Below, in pieces: positions 47,801-53,377 of a stretch of DNA of 64,000 nucleotides; positions within the stretch are counted from its first letter, which is position 1, and the number at the start of each line of letters is the position of its first letter. The stretch is from Antedon mediterranea (Eukaryota; Echinodermata; Crinoidea; Comatulida; Antedonidae). The DNA lies in contig NC_092670.1 of NCBI RefSeq assembly GCF_964355755.1, positions 29,811,795 through 29,875,794 of the forward strand, read 5' to 3'. The translations under genes and the position numbers were made by a program. The notes beneath the pieces are model-generated. The model did not search any database. It saw nothing but the letters and a program-made list of their open reading frames with translations, and had not been told where the DNA came from.

Positions 47801-49194
47801 GATAGTTGCAATTGATCATAAAGCAAAAATACCTGTGATGCATCACTGCTTCAATGGTATTTGCCTTGTGCACTTAAAATAGAGTTATGGTTACCCCGGT
47901 GTAAATGTTATAAACTGTCACTGTTGTGGATAGAAACATAAACCTGTATAATAATGGCAGCTAATGTCATGCCCTTATGAGGGGAAGAATGTGTAAAGTG
48001 TTATATTTGCAGCGAATTGGGAGCTTAATTGATTTTATTGTCATATGAAAGTAGGATTTTATCATTTTAGTTGTCAATTATTTATTATTTCCTTCTTTCA
48101 ATCAAGGTCTCATTTACTAATTCGGTAACTATTGTTTTTGTTTGCAGCACGAGACATTACTTATTCATTATACATTATTATATACTGGTTTGGATTTTAC
48201 ATTCTCTCTCCATAAATAACATCCATTACTCATCGTTTTATTATCACACAAGGTTTTTTCTTGCTCACTACATCCCTCCCCAACCCCCAGGTTGTATAAG
48301 CTTTCAAAACATTTTACACCCCTATAGGTAATGTTGTGCTGTTTCACCAATACACCACTCAGTAAAAATGTATAGTGAAAACAATATAGCAGGCCCATAG
48401 ATTATTACTAGTTCAATGGAAATGTTGAGACTTTAACCAGCACCAACATAATACATTATCAGGTTCATCACATTCTTTATATCACCACTTTCAGTCAAAT
48501 TGCTCAAATTTTCAGCGTGTTTTTACCATAACCATCTTCAATCTTTTTACTCATTTTAAATCAATTATTACCTTGGTTGTTGATTGTTCTCAGAAATCTG
48601 TACTTTATCCCATATACTATAGTACCTCACAGTTTATCACATAATCCAAACACATCACGCTACATTGCCACAAAACCTTGCAAAGTGTATGAATTGCCCA
48701 CTCATCTCATGCTTATTATTTATGCTCAATGCAGTGGTGATGGTGGCAAATACATATAATATATGATAGTGTACTGTACATAGATTTTATGAAGGATAAT
48801 GCCCTAATGCTAATTAGTATTACTATTCTAGCTAAGGGTGTCTTTGTCCTTTCATATTTGACAATTTCCTATTAATTTAAACATACCACTCTCATAGTAC
48901 TATACTTATTTAAACTTTGAATTGTGAACTATAATAGCCACCCACCCGTTTGCACATGCATATTGCATTGACCATGTTTTTGTAAGAAACACCATTAGAA
49001 ATTAAAATAATTAAATACACTGTTTACCATTTCTTTCTCAATGTAGAGAATTTCTTTAATGTATTGTGTATGTTTTATACCTAGATCTGAAAAACGAGCC
49101 ATATAGACGCGCCGATGCAGTGAGGCGTAGTCTCAGACGAAAACAGGAAAACCAATTCCGTGCTAGCATTCTATCAGATGAAATGGTTATATAA
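7096..49194 (+). CDS. FMNL: Formin-like protein (FMNL/FRL family), 28 coding exons, 1098 aa
   Basis: This is a diaphanous-related formin: it nucleates actin filaments and processively elongates them at the barbed end. In this family it is held inactive by FH3-DAD contact and released by Rho-family GTPases (Cdc42/Rac class). Visible in order are MGxxxS at residues 1-6 (N-myristoylation pattern), the GBD/FH3 armadillo region (~77-420), a coiled coil (~400-490), a GGTGS repeat (491-525), a proline-rich FH1 (~535-622), FH2 (~626-1010, with [11 protein letters not shown] and [15 protein letters not shown]) and DAD ([10 protein letters not shown], 1055-1064) followed by an Arg-rich tail. All 28 exons are in phase and total 3297 nt. 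The start has a good context (A at -3, G at +4) and an in-frame stop two codons upstream. Vertebrate FMNLs have a similar length (~1030-1100 aa). Confidence 0.97.
7519..7640. repeat. Minisatellite, ~20-bp unit
   Basis: About six imperfect copies of a unit like TATGCCCAGTTTACTGCCC are arranged in tandem inside intron 1. The copies differ mostly at ACAGG versus ACTGC positions. Confidence 0.75.
8440..9059. mobile_element. 620-bp TTAA-flanked element (piggyBac-like MITE), copy 1
   Basis: The ends are diverged inverted repeats of TTAAAGACACCTTCCCTAC, bounded by TTAA on both sides. That is the target preference of piggyBac-type transposons. The core is relatively GC-rich, with several TAGGCCTA/CTAGCTAGG palindromes. 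A full-length relative lies in the opposite orientation at 56037-56670. The open frame across it (8627-8920) has no recognisable product and is probably fortuitous. Confidence 0.75.
9894..9977 (+). CDS. FMNL: FMNL exon 2 (residues 77-104): start of GBD
   Basis: The exon encodes [20 protein letters not shown] and then LICDQ, almost identical to the vertebrate FMNL segment that opens the GTPase-binding region. The acceptor is TTTAG|G and the donor is CAG|GTAAAG. It is in phase 0 at both ends. Confidence 0.97.
10102..10894. mobile_element. 793-bp inverted-repeat element in intron 2
   Basis: TACCATATTGTTCCTAATAA at the left end matches the reverse complement of the right end, for ~28 bp of terminal inverted repeat including the C-run/G-run. 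No transposase-like frame is present. The superfamily is not assigned. The target duplication is unclear and could be TA. Confidence 0.65.
11151..11231 (+). CDS. FMNL: FMNL exon 3 (residues 105-131): GBD
   Basis: The exon encodes [17 protein letters not shown], matching the vertebrate 'YIQKLKxYxDxGGxSR' segment. The acceptor is CTGTAG|GAA and the donor is AGG|GTAAGG. It is in phase 0. Confidence 0.95.
11232..13147 (+). other. FMNL intron 3
   Basis: The intron holds a hairpin with 10-bp perfect arms (CACAGGCCCA, ~11395-11421), a degenerate direct repeat of about 130 bp (~12026-12250, marked by AACATGTGAG and CAGAGAGTAT motifs), and a cluster of AGGAGCG hairpins (12466-12540). I see no coding exon. 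Confidence 0.6.
12466..12540. repeat. Clustered GC-rich hairpins built on AGGAGCGC
   Basis: The motif GGAGCGC or its complement occurs about six times in 75 bp. It forms at least two consecutive stem-loops: GGCGCTCCT with AGGAGCGCC, and AAGGAGCG with CGCTCCTT. The cluster stands out in an AT-rich intron. Confidence 0.65.
13148..13168 (+). CDS. FMNL: FMNL exon 4, 21-nt microexon (residues 132-138)
   Basis: The 21 bases encode RPDFLLE in phase 0. They are bounded by TTTTTAG and GTGAGT, a good acceptor and donor. Skipping the exon keeps the frame, so it may be alternatively spliced. It falls exactly where vertebrate FMNL1 has an extra segment that FMNL2 lacks. Confidence 0.75.
13911..14808. mobile_element. 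898-bp Harbinger-like element
   Basis: Terminal inverted repeats of ~37 bp begin GGGTATGTTCAGACTCACGG and are flanked by TAA at 13908-13910 and 14809-14811, the PIF/Harbinger target-duplication pattern. The element encodes a short Myb/SANT-like fragment but no DDE transposase, so it is a deleted derivative. It also holds a (CGGCAAAAAAAC)n-like run near 14515. Confidence 0.8.
14227..14391 (+). pseudogene. Myb/SANT-like DNA-binding fragment of a Harbinger transposon
   Basis: This is a 54-residue open frame. It runs [17 protein letters not shown], then PEFIDKI, then [13 protein letters not shown]. The spacing of W, L, W and the 'vfkeIAskL' ending is that of the Myb/SANT (MADF-like) protein that accompanies Harbinger transposases and binds the element ends. 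It stops early, so it is a fragment. Its position inside TAA-flanked inverted repeats supports the assignment. Confidence 0.6.
15064..16000. mobile_element. GGGTCATTCC-family element B, 937-bp MITE
   Basis: Terminal inverted repeats of over 150 bp start GGGTCATTCCAT. The flanks are AAAA at 15060-15063 and 16001-16004, a 4-bp target duplication. It is homologous over the outer ~130 bp to the transposase-bearing element at 16313-19067, and over its interior to the element at 59579-61513. It encodes no transposase and is presumably mobilised in trans. The open frames inside are not credible genes. Confidence 0.85.
17172..17666 (-). pseudogene. C-terminal fragment of a DDE-type transposase (element A)
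   Basis: This is a 164-residue frame containing [14 protein letters not shown] near its start and [19 protein letters not shown] near its end. I recognise both patterns from a large family of uncharacterised metazoan transposon proteins. It is the continuation of the fragment at 17996-18274, interrupted by the SINE at 17669-~18020. The frame runs from element interior into the inner edge of the left arm. No N-terminal half is present anywhere in the element. Confidence 0.6.
17669..18020 (+). mobile_element. tRNA-derived SINE inserted into the element A transposase
   Basis: The head (17669-17766) resembles a class II (Leu/Ser-type) tRNA. GAGCGAGTC pairs perfectly with GACTCGCTC, box A is TGGCCGAGCGG and box B is GGTTCGAGGCC. 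The ~250-bp body includes GTACTTTAAAGAACCCAG and AAAAAGAGTAGGGGG, and it ends in an A-rich AAATAAAAATAAAAAAT tail. A second member of the family lies on the - strand at ~39590-39798. It is not a functional tRNA gene, because the anticodon arm is abnormal and a SINE body follows. Confidence 0.75.
17996..18274 (-). pseudogene. DDE-type transposase fragment (element A), central/C-terminal part
   Basis: The conserved blocks are [19 protein letters not shown] and [20 protein letters not shown], a signature of transposon-encoded proteins widespread in cnidarians, arthropods and echinoderms. The Asp of TDG is likely catalytic. The frame continues through SLQR and then runs into the A-rich tail of the inserted SINE, ending in a translated poly-T stretch. 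The upstream half of the protein is absent: the frame begins only ~100 bp from the right arm. Confidence 0.7.
19305..19384 (+). CDS. FMNL: FMNL exon 5 (residues 139-165): GBD/FH3
   Basis: The exon encodes [18 protein letters not shown], closely matching the vertebrate [18 protein letters not shown]. The acceptor is TTTCACAG|AG and the donor is CA|GTAAGT. It ends in phase 2. Confidence 0.96.
19466..19825 (-). mobile_element. Chimeric SINE: 5S rRNA head followed by tRNA-like domain
   Basis: Read on the - strand it starts with a diverged 5S rRNA (~19823-19711), with CGGCCATAC, AGTTAAGCAACGTTGGGCC and GGATGGGAGACCG all recognisable. A tRNA-like unit follows at once, with box A TGGTGTAATGG and box B GGTTCGAGG. 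Next comes a core containing CATCCTTAGGCAAGATGCTT and then a (GTATT)n tail, read as ATACA on this strand. The same head order is known from AmnSINE1-type Deu SINEs of deuterostomes. It is not a functional 5S gene. It lies in intron 5. Confidence 0.75.
20163..20246 (+). CDS. FMNL: FMNL exon 6 (residues 165-193): FH3
   Basis: The exon encodes [20 protein letters not shown], matching the vertebrate [20 protein letters not shown]. The acceptor is TTTTAG|G and the donor is AC|GTAAGT. It ends in phase 2. Confidence 0.97.
21110..21240. repeat. Short tandem repeat, ~57-bp unit
   Basis: About 2.5 copies of a unit containing CACTACCCACTAC and CAATGTTCAATTGTGTAG lie in tandem in intron 6. Confidence 0.65.
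22985..24610 (-). pseudogene. Degenerate non-LTR retrotransposon (LINE), reverse-transcriptase region
   Basis: On the - strand, from 24610 downward, come a linker with [20 protein letters not shown] and [12 protein letters not shown]. Next is [21 protein letters not shown]-type thumb/finger sequence, then the RT core ([47 protein letters not shown]) at 23789-23529, and finally the catalytic [12 protein letters not shown] block near 23200. Frame changes at ~23790 and ~23310 break it, the endonuclease is missing at the 5' end, and homology stops at about 22985. It is a dead copy. I do not assign a clade. Confidence 0.85.
24955..25112 (-). repeat. Dispersed repeat, copy 1 (related to 29803-29960)
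   Basis: The reverse complement matches 29803-29960 over ~155 bp. Shared segments include GGACGAGAGAAGCCCTTG, CCTCTGGTTAAGGTGG-like sequence and GTGCTTTAAACAGT. It is probably a SINE-like element, as no inverted ends are visible. Confidence 0.6.
26558..27642. mobile_element. 1085-bp inverted-repeat element with TGA target duplication
   Basis: The ends are ~40-bp inverted repeats starting GGCCCTGTTCAGACCCATGG. TGA flanks the element at 26555-26557 and 27643-27645. The inner sequence repeats ACCGTTTTAGCGTAC and CGTCGTACGC several times in both orientations near each end, suggesting sub-terminal transposase-binding motifs. No transposase frame is seen. A 3-bp duplication suggests the PIF/Harbinger group. 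Confidence 0.7.
29088..29256 (+). CDS. FMNL: FMNL exon 7 (residues 193-249): FH3
   Basis: The first half is Ser/Lys-rich and variable. The second half encodes [17 protein letters not shown], nearly identical to vertebrate FMNLs. The acceptor is TTTACAG|T and the donor is CAG|GTAAAG. It ends in phase 0. Confidence 0.97.
29803..29960 (+). repeat. Dispersed repeat, copy 2 (related to 24955-25112)
   Basis: This is the same ~155-bp sequence as the copy in intron 6, in the opposite orientation and within intron 7. A 14-base C run at about 30004-30017 follows a short distance downstream. Confidence 0.6.
30109..30185 (+). CDS. FMNL: FMNL exon 8 (residues 250-275): FH3
   Basis: The exon encodes [20 protein letters not shown] and then NHHSPR, aligned with vertebrate [20 protein letters not shown]. 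The donor is AAG|GTATTT. It ends in phase 2. Confidence 0.96.
30775..30868 (+). CDS. FMNL: FMNL exon 9 (residues 275-306): FH3
   Basis: The exon encodes [20 protein letters not shown] and then [10 protein letters not shown], virtually identical to vertebrate FMNLs. The acceptor is TTTCAG|A and the donor is GTG|GTATGT. Confidence 0.97.
31283..31590. repeat. Minisatellite in intron 9, ~57-bp unit
   Basis: About five copies of GCCAGTGTCATTGGCATATC plus a CATGCAATTCATGATATTTT spacer stand in tandem. The array alternates between two unit types that differ in the spacer (the other type contains TTCAAGACATACAATG). Confidence 0.85.
31821..31898 (+). CDS. FMNL: FMNL exon 10 (residues 307-332): FH3
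   Basis: The exon encodes [20 protein letters not shown], matching RFEKLMEHFRNEDNNIDFM. The acceptor is TTCCTAG|G and the donor is ATG|GTATGA. It is in phase 0. Confidence 0.96.
32157..32267 (+). CDS. FMNL: FMNL exon 11 (residues 333-369): FH3
   Basis: The exon encodes [20 protein letters not shown] and then QYEFTKLGL, almost identical to vertebrate FMNL2. The acceptor is TTGCAG|G and the donor is GAG|GTACAG. It is in phase 0. Confidence 0.97.
32652..32801 (+). CDS. FMNL: FMNL exon 12 (residues 370-419): end of FH3 / dimerisation region
   Basis: The exon encodes [20 protein letters not shown] and then [20 protein letters not shown]. The second part begins a coiled coil. The acceptor is TTACAG|A and the donor is CGG|GTAAAT. 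It is in phase 0. Confidence 0.97.
33117..33218 (+). CDS. FMNL: FMNL exon 13 (residues 420-453): coiled coil
   Basis: The exon encodes [20 protein letters not shown] and continues with heptad-like spacing, corresponding to vertebrate [20 protein letters not shown]. The acceptor is ATACAG|C and the donor is AAG|GTAAAG. It is in phase 0. Confidence 0.95.
33559..33859 (+). CDS. FMNL: FMNL exon 14 (residues 454-554): coiled-coil end, GGTGS repeat, first prolines
   Basis: A helical, Ala/Glu-rich end of the coiled coil is followed by a run of Gly and seven 5-residue GGTGS-type units, then by PLPPPPPP. The Gly-Ser linker has no vertebrate counterpart. The acceptor is ATCACTAG|T and the donor is G|GTATGA. 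It ends in phase 1. Confidence 0.93.
33670..33774 (+). repeat. Coding minisatellite, 15-bp unit x7
   Basis: Seven tandem copies of GGTGGAACAGGTTCA or close variants encode GGTGS, with the last unit GGIGS. The near-identity of the units at nucleotide level, including synonymous sites, indicates recent expansion and probable length polymorphism. Confidence 0.9.
33860..36694 (+). other. FMNL intron 14
   Basis: Apart from a hairpin at about 34516-34648, with arms GCAAGCAATTTGACCAATCA-like and flanking GACGCAAAGCAA, the intron is AT-rich and featureless. No additional exon with acceptable splice sites was recognised. Confidence 0.6.
34516..34648. repeat. Inverted repeat / MITE remnant
   Basis: GCAAGCAATTTGACCAATCA and TGATTGGTCAACTCGCTTGC form a stem with about 17 of 20 positions paired. 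The outer parts (GACGCAAAGCAA ... TGCGTCCAAGTGG) resemble the element at 44448-44596. Confidence 0.5.
36695..36901 (+). CDS. FMNL: FMNL exon 15 (residues 554-623): FH1
   Basis: More than half of the residues are proline, in runs of three to eight separated by Gly, Ala, Thr or Val, as expected for profilin-binding FH1. The acceptor is TTTTTACAG|A and the donor is T|GTAAGT. It starts and ends in phase 1. Confidence 0.97.
36983..37092. repeat. 55-bp direct duplication in intron 15
   Basis: Two nearly identical copies containing TTCAGTAGATGACATTCTAT and GGGACTCCTCAGAATGTAAG stand side by side. Confidence 0.85.
37210..37334 (+). CDS. FMNL: FMNL exon 16 (residues 623-664): start of FH2
   Basis: The exon encodes [20 protein letters not shown] and then [16 protein letters not shown]. 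It matches the lasso and opening of FMNL FH2 (KTKFRMPVFNWVALKPNQI). The acceptor is TTTTTACAG|C and the donor is AAG|GTATGT. Confidence 0.98.
37752..37951 (+). CDS. FMNL: FMNL exon 17 (residues 665-731): FH2
   Basis: The exon encodes [20 protein letters not shown] and then [17 protein letters not shown], matching FEEIFKTK and LLEANRAKNLAITLRK. The acceptor is TTTAAG|G and the donor is GT|GTAAGA. It ends in phase 2. Confidence 0.97.
38371..38518 (+). CDS. FMNL: FMNL exon 18 (residues 731-780): FH2
   Basis: The exon encodes [20 protein letters not shown] and then [16 protein letters not shown], matching [20 protein letters not shown]. The acceptor is CTTCATTAG|T and the donor is ATG|GTGAGT. 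Confidence 0.96.
38692..38778 (+). CDS. FMNL: FMNL exon 19 (residues 781-809): FH2
   Basis: The exon encodes [20 protein letters not shown], matching IERLMQKMTIMAFIGNF. The acceptor is TTTATAG|T and the donor is CCG|GTATGT. It is in phase 0. Confidence 0.96.
38857..39093. repeat. Tandem repeat in intron 19, ~84-bp unit x3
   Basis: Three copies marked by ATATCATGCTATAAGCCTCA and GTGGAGTGAGTAGAAACACT. The third copy lacks about 17 bp. Confidence 0.85.
39332..39400 (+). CDS. FMNL: FMNL exon 20 (residues 810-832): FH2
   Basis: The exon encodes [20 protein letters not shown] and then VLE, matching [20 protein letters not shown]. The acceptor is TTTTTCAG|C and the donor is GAG|GTAAGA. Confidence 0.96.
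39590..39798 (-). mobile_element. tRNA-derived SINE, second copy, in intron 20
   Basis: The tRNA-like head is 39798-39721: GAGTGAG pairs with CTCACTC, box A is TGGCCGAGCGG and box B is GGTTCGAGGC. A body follows with GTCTTCGGATAAGG and AGCGTACACA, matching the SINE at 17669-18020. The body is shorter and more diverged, so its 3' limit is approximate. Confidence 0.7.
40006..40086 (+). CDS. FMNL: FMNL exon 21 (residues 833-859): FH2 signature
   Basis: The exon encodes [20 protein letters not shown], the most conserved FH2 block (residues 838-857). The acceptor is TTTAG|G and the donor is ACA|GTAAGT. Confidence 0.98.
40313..40342. repeat. Perfect 12-bp-arm hairpin
   Basis: AGGTGATCATTT and AAATGATCACCT are separated by six bases. 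The right arm recurs as ATGATCACCTAT at about 41851-41862, just before a second hairpin. Confidence 0.7.
40337..41892. mobile_element. Helitron-like candidate in intron 21
   Basis: The proposed 3' end has a perfect 9-bp stem, AATTCGTCA with TGACGAATT (41863-41883), five bases before CTAG and a following T, the pattern of Helitron 3' ends. The proposed 5' end is A|TCACCT. No Rep/helicase frame is present. The interior has several CG-containing words unlike the surrounding intron. Limits are tentative. Confidence 0.35.
42337..42466 (+). CDS. FMNL: FMNL exon 22 (residues 860-903): FH2
   Basis: The exon encodes [20 protein letters not shown] and then [19 protein letters not shown], matching [17 protein letters not shown]. 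The acceptor is CTTCAG|C and the donor is G|GTAAGC. It ends in phase 1. Confidence 0.97.
42768..42931 (+). CDS. FMNL: FMNL exon 23 (residues 903-957): FH2
   Basis: The exon encodes [20 protein letters not shown] and then KREF, then [12 protein letters not shown], matching VSLENVLLDVKELQRGMDL. The acceptor is TTCCAG|T and the donor is GCT|GTAAGT. Confidence 0.96.
43293..43394 (+). CDS. FMNL: FMNL exon 24 (residues 958-991): FH2
   Basis: The exon encodes [20 protein letters not shown] and then FSRFATAYK, matching [20 protein letters not shown]. The acceptor is TTTTCAG|G and the donor is AAG|GTATAT. Confidence 0.97.
43560..43598 (+). CDS. FMNL: FMNL exon 25, 39 nt (residues 992-1004): FH2 C-terminal helix
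   Basis: The exon encodes [13 protein letters not shown], corresponding to vertebrate QAEEENELRKKQE. The acceptor is TTTTTTAG|C and the donor is GCA|GTAAGT. It is in phase 0. Confidence 0.93.
43979..44059 (+). CDS. FMNL: FMNL exon 26 (residues 1005-1031): charged linker
   Basis: A Lys/Ala-rich helical segment between FH2 and DAD, poorly conserved in sequence but conserved in character. The acceptor is TTTATAG|A and the donor is CAG|GTATGT. Confidence 0.9.
44214..44307 (+). CDS. FMNL: FMNL exon 27 (residues 1032-1063): DAD core
   Basis: The exon encodes [13 protein letters not shown] and then [11 protein letters not shown], corresponding to vertebrate LIAELRRRQ and GKDGAIEDIIT. This is the autoinhibitory DAD, which overlaps a WH2-like actin-binding segment. 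The donor is G|GTATGG. It ends in phase 1. Confidence 0.95.
44448..44596. mobile_element. ~150-bp MITE
   Basis: AGCCTGGTTCCCACTA at the left end is inverted as TAGTGGGAACCAAGCTT at the right end. The interior begins GGACGCAAAGCAAGGACG, which recurs near 34520. The target duplication is not clear. Confidence 0.65.
45222..47353. mobile_element. 2.1-kb inverted-repeat element, hAT- or P-like ends
   Basis: CAGTGGGACAGCC at the left end is matched by GGCTTTCCCACTG at the right. The similarity continues inward for ~60 bp (AAATCGTGT, CGACT). Two direct copies of TTGGGATGCAGCTCCGACTA-like sequence lie inside, near each end (45607 and 46989). No transposase was recognised. The terminal CAGTG and AT-rich interior suggest a nonautonomous element, but no 8-bp duplication was found. 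Confidence 0.5.
49085..49194 (+). CDS. FMNL: FMNL exon 28 (residues 1063-1098) with stop
   Basis: The exon encodes [20 protein letters not shown], then [16 protein letters not shown] and TAA at 49192-49194. The block [19 protein letters not shown] is shared with vertebrate FMNL2/3. The acceptor is TACCTAG|A. Confidence 0.97.
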
Positions 49195-51560
49195 GAAATT
49201 AGGTGAAAAAAACAATGATATGCACTTGGATAAACATATATGCTATAATTCAAATGAATTATTTTAACTTGTACAAATTGTGTATAATGTATTATGCAAA
49301 TTAATTAGCTCATTAATATGTTGACCTATTTAAAATAGACGACCTTGATTTCTGTTTAATCAAACAACAATAATGTTTTTGTATTTTATATTATTCTATT
49401 TAAGTTATTTTAAATTTTTACAAATATTAAAAAAATAATTTGTTCTAGTGGCATAGCATAACAGAATGAAAAACTGTTGAGGGCCTGCCCCTTTATATAA
49501 ACATCTCAAAATTTGTAATTTTGCACTCTAATATTGTAGCCTAATACTTTTATGAATCATGTAGTTTGTGTAAGTGTTTAACATATAACCACAGGATGGG
49601 CTTTATTGTATGCTATTGTATGGTATTGTATGGTATTTTAGTAAACAAAGGGGAATAATATAATATTTATATGCTAATATTACAGTTTTTACATCTTAGT
49701 TAAAATATTTTCAAGGACCAATATTAAGTATTTTCTAGACGAGTTTAGTCCAATTAAAATGTTGATGCAGAAATTGAAGGTATCGGTTCCAAAAAGTTTA
49801 AAGAAATAAGTAAAACAATCTAGAAATATTAAAATTAGTTTCAGTTATAATTAAAGTTACAGTTTTATACATGTACATAAATATATAAATATAGTATTGT
49901 AAACATTTTAGAATATTTAAATTTTTTTTAAAATTCTATAAAAAGAATGAAATAAGGGTTTTTATATAAAAAATGCATTTTGAAATTTAAAAGCAAAACA
50001 TTGAGAAACATTACCAACAATTATATAGGATTTAAAAACATTTTAAATTGAAATTAAAACAACTTAAAAGTATGTCTTAAAATAATAAAAACTATTGTGT
50101 TTTAAATTTTGTTATAATAATGTATGAGAACTCTGCACTTTGCATAGAATTTGTTTGTGATTTCATAACAGTTAAAGTGAATTATTGAACAAAATATTTG
50201 AAAATCAACCATATATGGTTACAGAGACACATTCGCAATGTATCATAACCAAATGCTTCACAATTCCACCTTGTTTTATTTCTAATTTCTATCAAATGAT
50301 ATAGGAAACACAGTAGGTCTTTTCGAAACAGAAGACATCTTCGATCAATCGATGACAAACAATGCTATGTGGGGAAGTGTAACCAACAGAACTAAGATAG
50401 CGCGGCAAGCATATTTTCGAAGGACAAGTTACTTAAAAATTTGTAATTCCTTACCGGACTTGTGGACAACATTTTTTACGGTAAAATGTTCCTAAAAGAT
50501 AGCCTACATCACACATTTTAAAAATTGTTTTGATCGCTTAAAATCCAACGCAAAAAAGATAAGTAAAACACATTGTATAAGCATAGGCACCGGGACTACA
50601 TTGCGATAACAAATGGATTTTTAAGATTTAATGTAAAATATTTCCTGTGTTAAGGACACATATTCTTAATCTTCAAAATCAAACCTGTTTTAATGATGCC
50701 TAGAATTAAAACCAAAGATATTTTTTTTTTAATAAATAGTGGTTTGATTTTTGTTATCATTTGTCTGTATACTAATTTGGATTGTGAAAGCTTCTGCAAA
50801 TGTTATTACTGTATTATATTATTATGCCAAATTTTAGAATATTGGTACTAGTCACATCATGAAATCACTAAAAAGATGTACTACATTTTTCGTATGATTT
50901 TATTATGTCATTCCATGTTTTCCTGAACTTACCTTAATTTGAAGGAATAAAGGTCACAACATAAAATACAATTTTGCAAGAGCACCAGTCTCATATAATA
51001 CTGTAATATTTATTTGTTTTACTTTTTGTATTCAAGTGTTTACCTTATTTGTTGACAACAAATATTAAGTCTGTGTGCCTTCAAATTGGGGTGTCCATGT
51101 ATATTGTTTTGTTATATGTGTATAGAATGGGCAGTGAATATTTATTTTCTTTTAGGCCACAAATCGCTCTTTTTGTAATGTAAAGTAGAATATATTTCTT
51201 TAATACTATGGCTAACCCATATTCAATGAGACACTTTTTTTTTTGCATCTTGAAGTTGTCTCTTTAATAGGAGTTCTACTGTATTATCAATTGTTCAATC
51301 TAATCTAGACAATGAGGAAACAAAATAGTTTTGGTTTAGATATCTTCACAGTTGCAGTTACGATATGGTGTACTTTATATTGCTTGAAAGGACTTTATAT
51401 TAAATGATAATAAATGTTTATGTTACTATATATAAATTACTGGTTAATGAAAAAAATATAGAAACAAAATTTGTTTAGCCTATTTTTTAGAAATGTTAAT
51501 ATAAAGACTATTGTATTTTTATTATTTGTAAATAAATTTAATTTGTAACTAAAAGTGTAT
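49195..51560 (+). other. Probable FMNL 3' UTR and flank
   Basis: Very AT-rich noncoding sequence follows the stop. Candidate AATAAA signals stand at about 50731, 50946 and 51531; I cannot say which is used. No other gene is visible. Confidence 0.4.
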
Positions 51561-51599
51561 ATTAGCTTTATTTTAAATATATTGTACACAAATTATTCC

Positions 51600-52000
51600 A
51601 CTGTAGGGGTCATCTGTGCCCAATAGGGTAATTGTTCTGCTATGCCAGTTTATAGGTTGTTTCTTCATGCCCAGTTTTAAAATGAAAGTTCAGTGGCACT
51701 CCATGGCCAGTTGGCAGGTTGTGATAACCACAAAGGGTGCTTAGATGACTTTCCTTCTTAAAAGGGTTCCTGAATTCGCAAGGTCAGTGTGAGTGGTTCT
51801 TTGTGTCCAGAGATGGTTCTCCATGCCCAGATGGTTGTCTTGGTAAATGACCATACTCAGAGGGTTGTGGATGGTCTGATTCATGCTGACACTGAGTCAT
51901 TCTCAGAGGGTTAATGGAGGTCCACTATGACCAGAGGGTTGTTATATAGTTCTCTCTGTTAGATGGTTCTGTAGATATTTGTGCATGTTGAATATTATAA
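51600..52000. repeat. Degenerate tandem repeat, CCAGAGGGTTGT-like
   Basis: About ten loosely similar blocks with TGCCCAG/ACCAGAGGGTTGT recur every 30-50 bp, with internal drift. It is an old minisatellite. Confidence 0.45.
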
Positions 52001-53377
52001 AGGGGGGTTTGGAAAAGTTGCTTAGCATCAGTTCTGGATGAATAGTCTGGAGTAAAGTAAATTGCCTTTATACACCAATGCACATACCAATACATACTAC
52101 TATTAAACAGACTTACACTCGAGCTGTAGTGAAAAATTGGATTACTGTATATAATTTATTCATATTACACAAAGAAGAAATATAGAACTGACAATATAAT
52201 TTATAATTAAATAAAAATAATGAATGTATTAATACATTGCTTGATATGCTCTAGTTATTTAACCCTTCAGATTATTTCTTCTATGGATAATTGTTACAAA
52301 AGCAAGAACTAAAAAACAATATTATTTTAATTGAGAATTGACTAAACCAAACAGAAAAGGACACATCTGGAAGGCAAGATATGTATGTGTGTAAAAACGA
52401 ATAAACAGTTTTTGAGTTTGCATTAAACCAATTTAATATAATACAATTGAAAACTCAAATGCTGACCACTATAATAATAGAAGTATTGTAATACAATCTC
52501 AATTTACTATGTTATAATCATCAGTAATTATCAGATGTACCAGCAAAATGGTTGAACAACAGCTGTTGGAAACACATTTTATCAAGTCATATCATTAAAT
52601 CAAGCCAGGATTTGTTTTTTTGCACCTTTTGTCATGTGCTAGGCCAGTTAGGCCTATATTTACCATTACTTCTGCTCTACTTGAAAAGAGAGGTTTGTTC
52701 GCTTGCAAATCACTACATTTTATCGGAAATTGCATCTACATAACATAAACAGTATAATAAATATAGTACATTATTCATTTTTATAGTACTGTACAGGCAG
52801 TGCACAATCATCTATTATGGTGGTATCAAATTTACTATTTGATCATAACACTGTTTGTAAAGCTCTGTCTACACTAGTATAAACGTTTGGAAAATTGTGA
52901 TGCACCCAAATATTATAGTGATATATGAAGTCATTACATTTTTTGTCACATAAATTGTAATTTTATTTTAGTGAAATGCCACCTGATTTGCATCCGTCGA
53001 GTACAAAAGTCAGTCTGCACATGCTCAAGTTCCTGGTACACAGACCTTTTTACTACAGCTTCATAGTCGAGTGGTAAAAATCAAGAGCTCTTTTTAATAG
53101 AAGTGTCGGAAACTGTCAACCAATAATACACACAAGCACAAACACTGTATTTAGTACTGAAATATGACTGGCCACCACTGAATTTAAGCAAAGAACAAGT
53201 TGCATTATTTCTTGTAAAGGGAACAGACTGAAGAGTTGTACAAATATATCTACTTTATGTATGTTACATACCTCGATGCCTACGCTGGCCCAGTTACTAA
53301 ATATTTTGTTAATGTAACATTTTGAGAAATGTTCTACACAAACAAACAAGAAAGCCACTCAAATAGTACATATCTCC
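52001..53377. other. Intergenic spacer, nothing recognised
   Basis: AT-rich sequence between the converging genes. A GCTCTGTCTACACTAGTATAAA string near 52861 resembles a transposon terminus, but I found no partner. Confidence 0.4.

Larger units (their letters stand above)
44308..49084 (+). other. FMNL intron 27
   Basis: The last intron holds a small MITE (44448-44596) and the 2.1-kb inverted-repeat element (45222-47353). The rest (47354-49084) is AT-rich with no supported exon. Confidence 0.7.
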
